Part shown: one piece after another, positions 1 through 11,176 of the stretch
How the letters are laid out: the number at the start of each line of letters is the position of its first letter
How positions within the stretch are numbered: position 1 is the stretch's first letter
NCBI GenBank assembly: GCA_019925795.1
Contig: CM034312.1
Span: forward strand, 84,075,528-84,139,527
DNA: 64,000 nt
Reading direction: 5' to 3'
Origin: Dendrobium chrysotoxum
Taxonomy: Eukaryota; Streptophyta; Magnoliopsida; Asparagales; Orchidaceae
The notes under the pieces: model-generated
The model's input: only the letters and a program-made list of their open reading frames with translations
Databases searched by the model: none
What the model was told of the DNA's origin: nothing
Translations under genes and position numbers: made by a program

Positions 1-770
1 AAATTAAGTCAAAAAAACACAAATAATATCTCAAATTGACCAGAACTCAGTCCTCTACCTAGGAAAAATAAAAACCCCTTGACTAGACTCCTAATTCAAC
101 GTTAATTTGACTTTTAGTGAAAATCAACAATTAATTGAATTAATTAATTAAAAATCATTAAAAATCCAAAATAATTTCCAAACACTTGGAGACACTCCCA
201 TGGGTCATTCCTAGCATTTGGGATTGATTCCATGCAGTTTGATATGAGTTTGGATCAAAATGATCAAAACCTTCCTAATTAGGCAATTTTAAAAATTCAA
301 TAATTAGTGAAACTTTGAAAATACATAACTAATTACAGAAAAATTCAAATTGAACAAAATTAGTGTCAATCAACTCCAATTAAGGTCTAGTATTTTATAA
401 GAATGTCAAACCTCCAAAATCTGGTCAAAGTCAAAAAGTCAACCTTTTGGTCAACCGTAGTTCAAATCAAGGCCCGAACTTCAAAAAATCATAACTTTTC
501 ATAGAAAACTCCAAACTGAGTGTGCTAACAGTCTAATAACTCATCATAATGTCTAATATTTATTAAAAATCTGAGACTTATAATATTAATTTTAATTTAA
601 AAAGTTAACTTTTGGCCCCCTTAATTAACATAATTAAATAATTCCAATAATTTCTAAAAATCCAATAATTCATTAAAATTTCAGAAAACTTTAATTTGAT
701 TAATAAAAAATACTCAACCATTACTTAAATACACAACAACCACTCCAAAGATGAAGTTTATTGGATGGAC

Positions 771-1014
771 TACTCCGGGCTGCGGGGCTAAGTGTCCTAA
801 GGAGGCCTAGTTGCTCTAGCCTGGTGGCACAACACCACGAATGAATTCAATGGAGTGTTAAACATCAAAATTAAGTTACTTTTGATTACTTAATTAAGTT
901 AAAACCCTTAATTCAACTACATCAATAAGATTTTTAGGATTAACTACTCTGGGCTGCGGGGCTAAGTGTCCTAAGGTGGCCTGGTTCCTCGAGCCTGGTG
1001 GCACAACACCACGA
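771..1014 (+). repeat. Two 70-bp direct repeats inside giant LTR copy A
   Basis: The 70 bases at 771-840 recur at 945-1014 with a few changes. Both contain 'GGGCTGCGGGGCTAAGTGTC' and end in 'GGTGGCACAACACCACGA', the end being a short inverted repeat (GGTGG..CCACG). The offset is 174 bp. I did not see this duplicate in copies B or C, so it may be an expansion specific to copy A. Confidence 0.75.
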
Positions 1015-1849
1015 ACCTGTTGATGAAAAATATAAAATAATTTAACTTTTAAAATCAGTAACTAACTAACTTAATTAATATTAATTGATCCTTAATTTTT
1101 AATAAACTAAATCAACTTAATCAACCCCGATTACTATTGGATAATCCAGGCCTACGAGGCTATTAACTTAACCCCAAGGAAGGTGAAATAAGCTTCATAG
1201 CCTCAGTGAGCAATAAATGTAGCAATCATTTAATAATTAAAATGCATTTAAATCAAACTTTAACTCATTAATACTTAAACTCGAACATAGAGTTCCCTTT
1301 TAGCCTTTAACAAACTCAAAATATTAAACAACTTCAACAGATTACCCAGCTTAGGATCTACTCCAGCCACACGACCTACTACACACACTTTAGATGGTTT
1401 TTTAGGACAACTGACTCTAGATCTGAGTTTTCATTATATTTTGTGATTCAAATTGATTGATATGTTTATTTATTTTTACTGCACTCTGTGAATTGATGTG
1501 ATGGATGACTAGATTACCCTTAGGTTAGGAATGATCTGGATACTCACTGAATTTTCTGCAAGTGGACACGCTCATGTAGGGTAATAAAGGGTGCTAAATA
1601 AATAATAAAAATAAATGCTACAGGTGCTTCAGCTGCTTAGCCCCCAAATAAAAAGAGCATGGTCAAGTGTGTTTACTTTTATATGCACATATATATAACT
1701 ACTTAGAATGTATTTTAATATTTAAATGCTTAGGATAACCCTGTAGGAGAGTCTAGAGTTTTTTATTTTTATATTTATGTAATTCATTTGAGTATTGAGT
1801 TGTGAAAGTAGCACTTTGAATTTGGGATACATAGATCCAAAGGTTAGAT

Positions 1850-1975
1850 TCCAAAGAGGAAAGGATACCCCTCTAGAGGATAGTCCTTATCCATTTGGAA
1901 CTTCAAATTTGGATCACTTTACTACCCAAAGTGGAAAGAGTAACCTTCCCCTTAAGGGAAGAGTTCTCTTTTCCA
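1850..1975 (+). other. Paired hairpins of giant LTR copy A (upstream pair)
   Basis: Two consecutive imperfect hairpins. The first, 1850-1899, is closed by TCCAAA/TTTGGA with an inner CCTCTAGAGG. The second, 1932-1975, pairs TGGAAAGAG with CTCTTTTCCA around TTCCC...GGGAA. Copy B has an equivalent pair at 38547-38595 and 38618-38675, and copy C has one at 22412-22461, with different stem sequences. Function unknown. Confidence 0.6.
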
Positions 1976-3216
1976 TTTGAGTATCCAGTCACAAAGTATC
2001 CAAGGAGCTCGAAGAGGAGAAGACCAAGAAGTTGAAGATAAAGAGTATCTCACTCAAAGTCACTTGCATCTGTATTAGGATTAGAATCCAGGTTATTATT
2101 AGTGGTGCTCGGCCACTTTTAATTTATGTAAATCTGGGTTGTAATAAGCAAGGCAATTTACCTATGGATATTTATTTAATTAATTTGATTATTTAATATG
2201 TTTGATTTAATTTGATTGCGTATAGGATTGCCTGTTTTTTCTAGTTTTTTTTTTGCATTTGCATGTCGCTTTTGTTTTAGCCTGGATACGCGGAGGCTCA
2301 TGAGGACACGAAAAATTCTTCTACTTAAACTTTAATAAAAAATTTATGATAACATAAAAACTCTAATGCTTTTAAGAAGTAAGCCCGGGATCACCGGGAG
2401 TTCTCATTTCATAATTGCTGCATTATTCTTTTTCTTTGTTAGGCACCTCCCCGCCTGCGGGTTCTGACAGACCACCTGGCCTATGAGGGTGCAGTTCTGT
2501 CCAAGGGGATCTGTGCATCTTTAGGACAAAATCTATTTTTAAGCCTTTTTAAAACTACTTCATCCCATTTTATGCATTTTAATCGAGTCAATCAGCATGC
2601 ATCGCATTAGAAATCAATTAAAAAATATGTGTAAATCTTTAATTGCATTTTTAGTCTAAGCATTTTACCTAATATAAGTCAAGGGGTCAATTAGGAGCCT
2701 ATTCTAGATGTCGACCCCAACTCTTTTAACCAATCTTAAACAATGTCCCTGATCACTCTACATCAAAAGACCGGACTCATAGTTTTGAAGCGCTTAGGTG
2801 GGTTAGCTGGCTCCCCAATCCAGGCCGGGGTAAGTCCAGGTTTTGCACTGCATTAGTTAGGTTCGAACTACTGTGTTCCAGTGTCCAAATTTAGAGTTAG
2901 GATTCGGGGCAGATTTCTTTTTGAGTTATAAGACCCCAACCTCCGGGGATTATAATCCTAAATTTCTAATAAAATACTCAACTAAAATTAAATCTTCTCT
3001 CAATCCAGAATTTAAAGCCCAACACCTAGCTTAGGTTGGGATATTTCTGAATTATTTTCAGAATCCTAAAGTGTCCCCTACTCTTCTTCCTTTGATTCCA
3101 AAATAAGTGTTCAATCTCGCTCCTATCCCATTTGAAATTTCAATTTCATCTCTTTGATATCATTCCTAAAAAATCTCTAAATAAAATTTCTGCCATTATT
3201 TTAATCGAGAGTTTTT

Positions 3217-3271
3217 GTAGGAGACTCCGGTCTCCTACGTTATAATTAACTACGAGGGCTTGCGCTCGTAG
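3217..3271 (+). other. Covarying hairpins H1 and H2 of giant LTR copy A
   Basis: H1 (3217-3238) is a 9-bp perfect stem GTAGGAGAC/GTCTCCTAC with loop TCCG. After an 11-nt linker containing TAATTAA comes H2 (3250-3271), stem CTACGAG/CTCGTAG around GGCTTGCG. Copies B (39926-39976) and C (21082-21131, minus) have the same two hairpins and linker with different, still complementary stems. Confidence 0.8.
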
Positions 3272-3384
3272 GAGATTTAGAACCCACATCTGATTTTTTT
3301 AAAACTAATTTTTAAAACTCAATTAGTCCTCTTTGGAAAAGTTAAATTACTAACGATCGTTATCGTTATGTTCGAACGATTATT

Positions 3385-3764
3385 AACAAATGATATCTTC
3401 TCCCTTCGGGGAGATATATCTTTTGTTAAAATGATTTTAAATATGAAATTAATGATCACTTCCCTTGATTATCGTAGCTTGATATTTGACTGAACTTTAT
3501 TTTGACCCTTTGGGGTCATACAAAGTTCTCTCTTAAATCTGGTTATGATATTCAAAATAGAATTTATAGTTTTAAATCTGAATCCCATCCTGAAATTTTA
3601 TTTTCACCTCCCGAGGTGGTATACTTTTTTTGATGGGATGTTCAATTTTAGAATTGAAAATTTTAACATCAATTTAAATTTTCTACAGAAGACTAAATTT
3701 TTCAAAACCCGCTTTCCAACTACTAACAGGTATCACGTGGAGTTATCATATCATGTATATGATA
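3385..3764 (+). other. Array of four hairpins at about 105-bp spacing, copy A
   Basis: Hairpins lie at 3385-3427 (AACAAA...TTTTGTT with TCTCCC..GGGGAGA inside), 3493-3527 (AACTTT...AAAGTT with TGACCC/GGGGTCA), 3582-3639 (ATCCCATC/GATGGGAT outside, CACCTC/GAGGTG inside) and 3744-3764 (TATCATAT/ATATGATA). Loop centres are 104, 102 and 142 bp apart. Copy B has a comparable array. Stem sequences are unrelated between units, but the layout of outer stem, internal loop and inner stem recurs. Confidence 0.65.
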
Positions 3765-3790
3765 TCATTCTGTATTTCATTTAAAATATA

Positions 3791-4595
3791 ATAAAATCAT
3801 ATCAAATCATCAAAATGATCAAATCTATAACATATACAAACTTGCACGATGAAAGCTTATAAAATCAGGAGATAATGTAATATTTGTAGATTTATGAGAG
3901 AAAAAATTCATAGAAATTAAAATTATCAAAAACAGAAGTAAGAGATTAATCAATTTCAACGAATAGAATAAAATCTGTAATATGAATAGCTAACAAATAT
4001 GATCCAAAAGAACTTTCTCTCTCCTCTCTCTTCTTCCCCTCCTCCAATTTCTTCCTGACCAAGCAACCAAGTGAGGGAGTCAATGGGGGTGAGAAAAGGA
4101 TGTATATTGTTCATCGCCTAGCGCCACAGCACTCACCAAATCAGCGCCAAAGCGCTCTGCTTTAGAATTTTTATATTTTCAAATAAATTTATTTCACATA
4201 TTTGAGTTATTACACTCTCACTAGGCAGCTGCTCAAACAGAATGGATTGGGTGGAAGTCCATTTGGATATTTTTGAGTGCCAAAACTGGTCCACACTAAG
4301 GTGTCACTATTCTAACGCCATGGCGCTAGTTCATTTTACAAATTCCCAAGATTACAACACCAAGGCGCTAGAAAACACAGCAATATGGCGCTTCAGTGGA
4401 AAATTCAAGATTTCACAAACAAGTATTCAGACCCCTAGAACCCACTTTAGAAGACATGCAGACCTCTTTCATTCACACAGATCAATCTCACACACATTTA
4501 AGAGAGTTAAAATGTAGAAATTCAACAAGATACATGACTTCTGGCTGGTTCAGACTGGTTTAAATAGTACTATGATCCTGAAGGTCTAATAGTTG
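3791..4595. other. Unassigned repeat-like sequence, no gene seen
   Basis: No convincing coding frame. The segment contains a pyrimidine-rich tract (about 4013-4050) and an unusual cluster of GGCGCT/AGCGCC hexamers between about 4117 and 4395, some arranged as short palindromes (for example AGCGCCAAAGCGCT and CCATGGCGC). Sequence after the CACTA insertion (5302 onward) continues with a TATAAAAG at about 5338, so this may be an LTR remnant split by that insertion. I do not recognise the family. Confidence 0.35.
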
Positions 4596-5301
4596 CACTA
4601 TATGAAAGTTGCGAATTTTCGGCGGAGAATTCTGAAGTTTCCAGTGGATTTCAAAAATTTTCGGCGGATTTCCGATGAAAATGTCTTCGACGGTAAATCG
4701 AGCGTCGAAAAATTTTTCCGTTGCACAAAATCCATCGAAAATTTTTTTCCGGCGGAAAAGATTCGTCGAAATGAATAAAAACGATTTTTAAAATTAAAAC
4801 GGGACCTAGAGCCTGCAGCCCAGCGTGCCCAGACCCGCACCCAGTGCTCGCCCAGCCCCTCCCAGGGCCCGCAGCCCGCCCCCACGGGCGGGCCCAGGGC
4901 CCGCTGCCCGTGCCCAGCGGGCGCCCAGAGCCAGCTCCTGCGCAACCCGCGCGCCTGTCCGCCTTGAGAATCGAACCTGGGACCTCCCCCACGCACCCGC
5001 CCACGCACCTGTCTCCCAAACCACTCCTGCAAATGTGTTTAAGAGGATAAATTATTTTATTTATATTAAAACTGATAGAATATTATAATTAAAACTAAAT
5101 AATTTAAGTTTATTATTTTAATTGATAATCAAAATAAGTTATATTTTCAGGAATTTTTATATTCCGTCAGAAACTCTGTCGGAAATACATCCGCCGGAAA
5201 AGCTGCTTAAAAATTATTGGAAATATTTCTAAATTATCCGTCGGAAATCCACCGGAAATCCGCCGGAAATTCCGCCGGTAATGAGAGATTTTCTTGTAGT
5301 G
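4596..5301. mobile_element. CACTA (En/Spm-type) non-autonomous element, 706 bp, TSD TTG
   Basis: Begins CACTATATGAAAG and ends ...CTTGTAGTG, so both termini read CACTA inward. The 3-bp direct repeat TTG flanks it (4593-4595 and 5302-5304), the usual CACTA target duplication. Subterminal regions carry repeated TTCGGCGGA and CCGCCGGAAA motifs, typical transposase-binding repeats of this superfamily. No transposase is encoded, so it needs a partner in trans. Its right terminus resembles that of the element ending at 32401. Confidence 0.85.
4800..5036. other. GC-rich core of the CACTA element with B-box-like motif
   Basis: About 240 bp of strongly GC-rich, CpG-rich, low-complexity sequence inside an AT-rich element. 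Overlapping reading frames on both strands here are a by-product of GC content. On the minus strand GGTTCGATTC (4968-4977 on plus) resembles an RNA polymerase III B box. The element at 31966-32401 has the same order: B-box-like motif, GC-rich core, an ATTTTTAATT-like stretch, then subterminal repeats. Confidence 0.55.
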
Positions 5302-8300
5302 TTGTAATGAGGTGTATCTCCTGGCTTCCAAAGTTTATAAAAGAGTTGAACTTTTTAGGACCTTAGAAATAAATTTTAAGAAACCACCCAAAATATCTTA
5401 TCATGAGAATAAAGTCGACTTTGAGATATGTAATTCCTATTATTTTCATATATTATAGATATTACTTGACTCCATTGTAGCTGAATTTATTGTGTTATAT
5501 TTGTTGGTAGCTCTCTTTTTCATCTACCATGCTAGAACCTATCCAACCCCCCTACTGATCATTATTCAACCCATGTTTGATTGAATATATTGAATTTGCT
5601 AAGGTTTGTGTGTTGTGATTGCTTTATAAATTTGTTGTGTTATGTCTGCAGTGATTGCTCTCTAAATTTGTTGTATTATATTGAACAATGAATGAACCTT
5701 ATTTAAACTTATAATTTAACCCTTTTATTAATTTTTGTAACAATATTGTATTCAAACTATGTTCGACCTTTGATCAAAAAATAATTTGAATGAGAATAAT
5801 TAATGTTCGAATAGTATTACAAAAATGTTATTGCCTGTTTCCACAATCTTAATCAAATTTTGCTTGAACTTTATTGGAATGTTATTTGAATCAATTTTGT
5901 CCATGACGTCCTTAAAATTGTAGTTTGTGGTTTAAAGCAAGGATATTTTGTTCTCTACGAAACTTTCGGCATATTTTCACAAGAAACAAAACATTGAATA
6001 TTTTTCTCCAATTTCGAACATTATATTATAGAGCATATAAGATCAAATTTCTATCTAAATTTAGGTTAATTTTCTCTCTCTCTCTCTCACACACACACAC
6101 AAACCTAATTTTGTCGACAAGTCATTCTTTTGGACATTTTAAGCAGTTGAAAAAAATACAAAAAAAACTGATGTCAGATAAAACAGAAAATGTCATAAAA
6201 TCCCATCTTAATTTCTCCATTTCATTTTAATTTATATTTTAAAATTATTAATTTACACATCAAGATATAATATTTATGCATAATTTATATTATTTATATC
6301 TGGAAAAGTAGAAATTTACTTAAAAAAATTGAAATCATTAATATTGTTATCAAAAAAACACAAATGCACATGCTAATGATTTGTTAAACTCTTAAAATAT
6401 TATTTCTCATTAAAAATAATTTAAAAAAACCCACTGAAAATAATAGGCTATTAATGATTCATCAAATAATGGGTCAATTTAAAAAATAATAATAATCAAT
6501 TCATAATTTCAAAAAGTTTTAATGATTTGACAAACTGAATTAGCAGGAAGGAGATAGTTAATACATCCAAATAGATTTGTTATGCATCATTTATATTTTA
6601 TATCAAGCTGAATTGAATAAGATTTAAAAAATAAATAAATAACTTTAGTCATAAATAATTAATCAAATATATAGATGTGTATGCTCATGAATTGTGAATC
6701 TATGAAATATTATTTCTCATTTATATTAATTAAATAGAATCCTTCTTCCCTATTAAGCCAACTTCACATCAAATAAGATTATATTATATTATAGCTGGTG
6801 AAGATAATTGGTTTATTTTTTAAAGATTAATTACATTTGTCACTCGATGGGGCCACTGATCACTCAGCCACTCATCATTTGACAAGCCAGCTTGCTACTC
6901 ATCATAGGTCATTTGGCAGGCTCACTTGTAACTTAGTGGACCCGATCATAAGATTCACTATACAAGTCATTGACTAGTGACTGCCTACATGTCAATTTTT
7001 CATGTAAATTTTTATATTTCATGACTGCAAGCCTTATGCAAATGAATATATTTCTTGTTATAGATTTTTTGTAGCCTCGGAATACTATAAATAGATGGAC
7101 ATAATGCAATGCCAAGGTAGGAGGATGCTATTTGGGATCACTTTGATTCTATAATAAAATCCTTAGAATCTCTCTCTCCCTCTTTTCACTTTTTTTTTTC
7201 TATCTATTGTTATGCTATTGAGCCTTGTAAGTGTTGAAAGTAAAGTCCTAATGTTGCTATGGATAAAATTAGATACAACATCTTGAAAAGTGCAGTAAGC
7301 ATAGACTGATGTCAAGGATCAGAAATCCAGTGTTACAAGAAGCAGAGCAATAAAGTGGAGGAGTTTGCAAATACTCATGGAAATCATCATTGGAATTCAA
7401 TAAAGACTCGTTGGGCCTAATCATTAGGCCCACCTCGTCTCACATATTCAACTTTCAATAATGATATTTCAACATAGCAATACTTTATCTAATACCAACA
7501 TTGCTCGATTACACAACCGTCATGTGATGTATTGATCAACCTATTTCTTAAACTCACCAAATTAACACTTATCAATGAATTGAAAGAATCATCTAGTTTA
7601 GAACACCATTTACAAATCATCAACATTGACCATGATTTTTGATTAAATCTTTATTAGCAACAATCTTAGAAGTTGTAGACACCATATATATTAATCAAAT
7701 GATAACTTTTTTAGGCATGATGGTTCATTATGTTGTCCTTATGTCCCTAATTGGAATATCAAGTAAGTTGATGGGTTTATTAGTGATTTTATGATTTATA
7801 TGTCACTAGAAAATTCATTCATTCTAACACGAATCTTGAAGTAAGTATTTGAATAAAAAAATTATAGAATTAAATTTATGATCATATGAATTCTATTTTT
7901 AGCAAAAACATGGTTGAAATAAAAACTTTAGACATATGATGTCAATGATTCCAAAATTTACTTAATCCAAGTTGAATTGAATCAAAATTAGACACTTGAA
8001 AGTATAGTTGAAAAATTCACAATAATATTTGAGGAACAAAATAAATGTACCTTATTAATTTGCTTACAACCCAAATGAGTGTCTTGATGAGAGGAGCACA
8101 ACGAGTATAAGATTGTTTAATTCCAATATCACTAAGTCATTAAGATATTTAAAAACATAATTTGATCAAGGTAATCATCAAGAACTGTTGAATGAAGTGT
8201 TATGATTCCCATTTGAAATGACTAGATTGCTCCATTCATAAAATATATAAATAAATCCCACATGTATGCATTTGAAGGTGATGTGAGGAGGCCACAATAG

Positions 8301-8339
8301 AATTTTAGAGATGGAAAAATAGAGCTTTGTTTACTAGCA
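5302..8339. other. AT-rich intergenic DNA, no gene seen
   Basis: No reading frame longer than about 100 codons and none resembling a known protein. The dinucleotide tract at 6071-6101 is listed separately. A low-complexity CACTC/CATC-rich patch lies at about 6840-6950. Degraded transposon sequence is likely but not recognisable by eye. Confidence 0.5.
6071..6101 (+). repeat. Compound (TC)n(AC)n microsatellite
   Basis: A run of TC dinucleotides passes directly into AC dinucleotides. Confidence 0.9.
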
Positions 8340-8930
8340 CTCGACGCCTACCATCGACATCAAGATTGATGTCCAACAATGCCAACAAGGTTGATAGTCA
8401 TCATCATCGTTAACAAGTTAGATATGCACCAATGCCAATAAAGTTGATGCATGTAAGGCACAGTAAGCCTAATGCATTTAATCAACACCAAGCTTAAAGC
8501 TTCTTGTCGGCATTAGGGTTGATGTCCATTTTCAGCACGAAGGTGGGTACTCAATCAAAATCGAGGTCGAAACCCACCATTTCGACCATTGTTTATATAT
8601 GCCATCACTATGAGCATCAATAATGCTCATCATTGCCAACAAGGTTGATGCTCATTATCGCCAACAACACTAACTCTCATTTTTGAATCTAATGTTAGCC
8701 TTTGTAATCAATACTAAGGCCGATACACACTGTCAAAATAAAGGTCAATGCTTACAATCGACACCAAAGTTGATGACTGTTGTCACCACTAACACAAAAA
8801 TATGTCATCTCCATCAAGATCAACACCCGTCATTGACACACCAACACCCACTATCAACACTAATGTTTATGTTCATCATCAATAACAAGTTAGATGCTTG
8901 CCATATCAAATGTTGATGCCCTCTATCTTT
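8340..8930 (+). repeat. Degenerate minisatellite with 'CCAACAAGGTTGATG'-type unit
   Basis: The motif 'ATGCCAACAAGGTTGATG' and relatives (ATCGACACCAAAGTTGATG, AATGCCAATAAAGTTGATG) recur many times with spacers of roughly 20-40 bp and heavy divergence. Open frames of 70-77 codons in this block come from its low complexity. I see no sign that it is coding. Confidence 0.6.
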
Positions 8931-9188
8931 ACAAGGCTCATTATCTCCATTTGATTGATGATATCCCCTCCAATAAAGAAAATGCTCAAACATATCATCA
9001 ATAATCTTTTGATGACAACATAAATGCCTCATGGCTCATCTTACTTTCATGATGAAATTCATCTTTCATAATTCATATATACTACTACATTGTATCAATG
9101 TCTTCTTCCATTCAAAAAATATAAATTTTATCCAACTTAATATATTATTATATAAAAGAGATAAATTTTAGAACACTTATGCAACTTA

Positions 9189-9308
9189 GGCTTCGTTTGG
9201 GACTGTTTTTTTATTACTTCTTAAAGCAGCTTTTTAGTGCAAAAATAAAAAATTTTGTACTTGAAAACTGCTTTAAGAAGCAATAAGAAAACCGTCCCAA
9301 ACGAAACC
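9189..9308. mobile_element. PIF/Harbinger-type (Tourist-like) MITE, 120 bp, TSD TTA
   Basis: Starts GGCTTCGTTTGGGAC and ends GTCCCAAACGAAACC as near-perfect terminal inverted repeats. It is flanked by TTA (9186-9188, 9309-9311), the target preferred by PIF/Harbinger elements. There is no coding capacity. It is the best-preserved member of the most numerous MITE family in this window. Confidence 0.9.
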
Positions 9309-9311
9309 TTA

Positions 9312-10129
9312 ATTAGAGTAAATCAACAATAAGACAATAATCATACATTAGGAGGGTTTAACATTTAAATCTCTATCGACAATTCTGCATCCTTTAATTA
9401 GAATAATCCCAATCGGAAGCTTCCTCTCAGTCACAAATCCAATTTTTTTCATTTTTTTTTTAAATTTCTGAAAAGGATTTAAAGGAAGAATTATTTATTT
9501 TTAAAACAATTTTAATTAAAAATTTAACGATTTGCTAATCCAAAATTAGTGAAAAATTGGCTAAGTTTCTTATTGGGTTTGAATTAACTTGACGTGCAGG
9601 TTTGAAAGCATTTTTAAATAAACGAAATAATATTTTCTTTATTCATTGGCAGGCGCTTAACTAATTAAAGTTATTATTTTAGGTTAATTTTTAATTAGGA
9701 GTATTGTTTAACTGTAATTAAGTAAAAGAAATTTGATTAAAATCTTATTTTAAAATATGCAAAAAAAAAGTTTATTTTTTTTAGATGAAAGAAAATAATA
9801 AAAATTTGCATTTCAATGCTAATTTTTTATATAACAAAAAAAATTGATATAGAATATAAGTGTAGAGTTTTTTTTTATTTTTATTTTGAATGTAGAATCA
9901 ATTAATATTTTTAGAATAATTTAAAAAAAATTGTAAATTTAAAATATTTCTAAATATTTATTAATTAATTATACTTAATATATTTAGATATTTTTTATGG
10001 GCCAATCTCTCATCTTTTCGTATTATCCAACATAAAGTAGTATTAAATAAAAATATGTTATTTAATATTTTTATTAATTTAAATATGAATTTTTGAGTTG
10101 AAATAAGTTAAATTAGGTTAAAGTAGATT
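9312..10129. other. AT-rich DNA, no gene seen
   Basis: Long A/T runs and no reading frame of note. No transposon ends recognised. Confidence 0.5.
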
Positions 10130-10209
10130 AATTTTGGATTAGACTTTTTTAATAAGACAACGTAGGTCTAGATCTACATTGTCTTTTTAATAAAGTTTAA
10201 TCCAAAATT
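10130..10209. repeat. 80-bp near-perfect inverted repeat
   Basis: Arms of about 36 bp, beginning AATTTTGGATTA and ending TAATCCAAAATT, surround a short GTCTAGAT centre. The arms differ at only a few positions. It could be a very short foldback element. The right arm overlaps the first unit of a direct repeat (about 10200-10276) built on AATTAAGTGAGCC. Confidence 0.8.
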
Positions 10210-10487
10210 AAGTGAGCCGAGCTAGCTCGCCTAATATAGTCTAATCCACAATTAAGTGAGCCAAGCCGGCTCGCAAAATAATTTAGAGTTGCAGATGTAT
10301 CTGACATTGATTACTAAATGTAAACAAAATTATTCAAATATTATGCCTTATTTACGTCGTCATTATGACGCCTTAATTAAGGGCTTACATCCTCATTAGA
10401 ATCCATTAATCACCCACTTGCGTATAGCCAGATAGCATCCAATCACGTTAGTCACTATTGGCCTTGAATTAGAAGCACTGATTAAAC

Positions 10488-10612
10488 GCAGCTCACTTTG
10501 ATCTGTTTATAGGGAGTTTTGGCTATCAACCAAGAGGTTTTGAATTCGAGTCTCACGTGTGTGGTGTGTGTGTGAGTTTGTCTTATTTGACCTAAATGTT
10601 CCCCCAAAAAAA
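10488..10612 (+). mobile_element. tRNA-derived SINE, copy 1
   Basis: Contains an A-box-like CAGCTCAC start and a B-box-like GAATTCGAGTC (about 10542-10552), then a GT-rich stretch, TTGACCTAAATGTTCCC and a 3' A run. Copy 2 (17643-17766) matches over its whole length, and copy 3 (63633-63980) matches apart from its MITE insertions. Transcription would be by RNA polymerase III, with mobilisation by a LINE. The 5' boundary is set by comparison between copies. Confidence 0.75.
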
Positions 10613-11149
10613 GAATATGAATTAAATGCAATTAAGCAAAAGGTGCATAAATCAAAGTCTAATTTAAAAAGGAGCAAAAACACAAAATGAGATTATGTTT
10701 TGTGGTGAAAATGCAAATCCTTTTTTTTCGGGGTGCAATTCCACAATAGGACAATAATCATACATTAGGAGTAATTAAGATTTGATTTTAGAATTATCTT
10801 CTTAATTAGTAGAATGATAGTTTCATTATTATTTTAGTTATGCATAATTTTTTAAAATTAATATATTATTAATGTTAGTTTCTATCATTTCAAAATATAA
10901 TTATGCTTTAATTTTTGGATTATATCTCCTAAACAAATTCTAGCTATTTATATAATCCTGCAGATGTCTTTATAATTGAGAATTTGTTATTTATTTTATT
11001 TTAATTTAATGAAAGGCGTCACAATTTAATGGCACAAAATAAAATTTTGTCACTAATTAGTTATTTATCGACAATAATTTTATTATTTTTTAAGACATAT
11101 GCAGTGTTATATAAATAGATTGTCATAGGAATCAGTAGCAAACTACTTT
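10613..11149. other. AT-rich DNA, no gene seen
   Basis: No reading frame and no recognised transposon terminus. Confidence 0.5.
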
Positions 11150-11176
11150 CTTTTTATTTTTCTCTTACCCCGGTTG

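Larger units (their letters stand above)
1..3790 (+). repeat. Giant LTR-like repeat, copy A (partial, enters from the left)
   Basis: Non-coding repeat that matches copy B (33554-40520, plus) and copy C (20859-28303, minus). Landmarks shared by all three are a CACACGAC-type block followed by a 'TAGGACAAC' block near 1370-1410, the 'GAGCATGG...AAGTGTG' segment near 1650-1665, a 'TTAGGATTAGAATCC' block near 2076, 'AGCCTGGATACGC' near 2280, the 'CCCCGCCTGCGG' block near 2450, 'GGCTCCCCAATCCAGGCC' near 2808, and the paired hairpins from 3217. The left part of the element lies outside the window. The right boundary is a guess, because the terminal sequence of copy B was not recognised here. No gag or pol was seen. 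By homology with copy B it is probably an LTR rather than internal retroelement sequence. Confidence 0.7.

Noticed and set aside
4968..4977. tRNA gene suggested by the GGTTCGATTC motif
   Set aside because: No cloverleaf can be folded around it; only a B-box-like match remains.
4598..5088. Overlapping 68-144 codon frames on both strands
   Set aside because: They lie in the GC-rich core of a non-coding CACTA element and show no conserved features.
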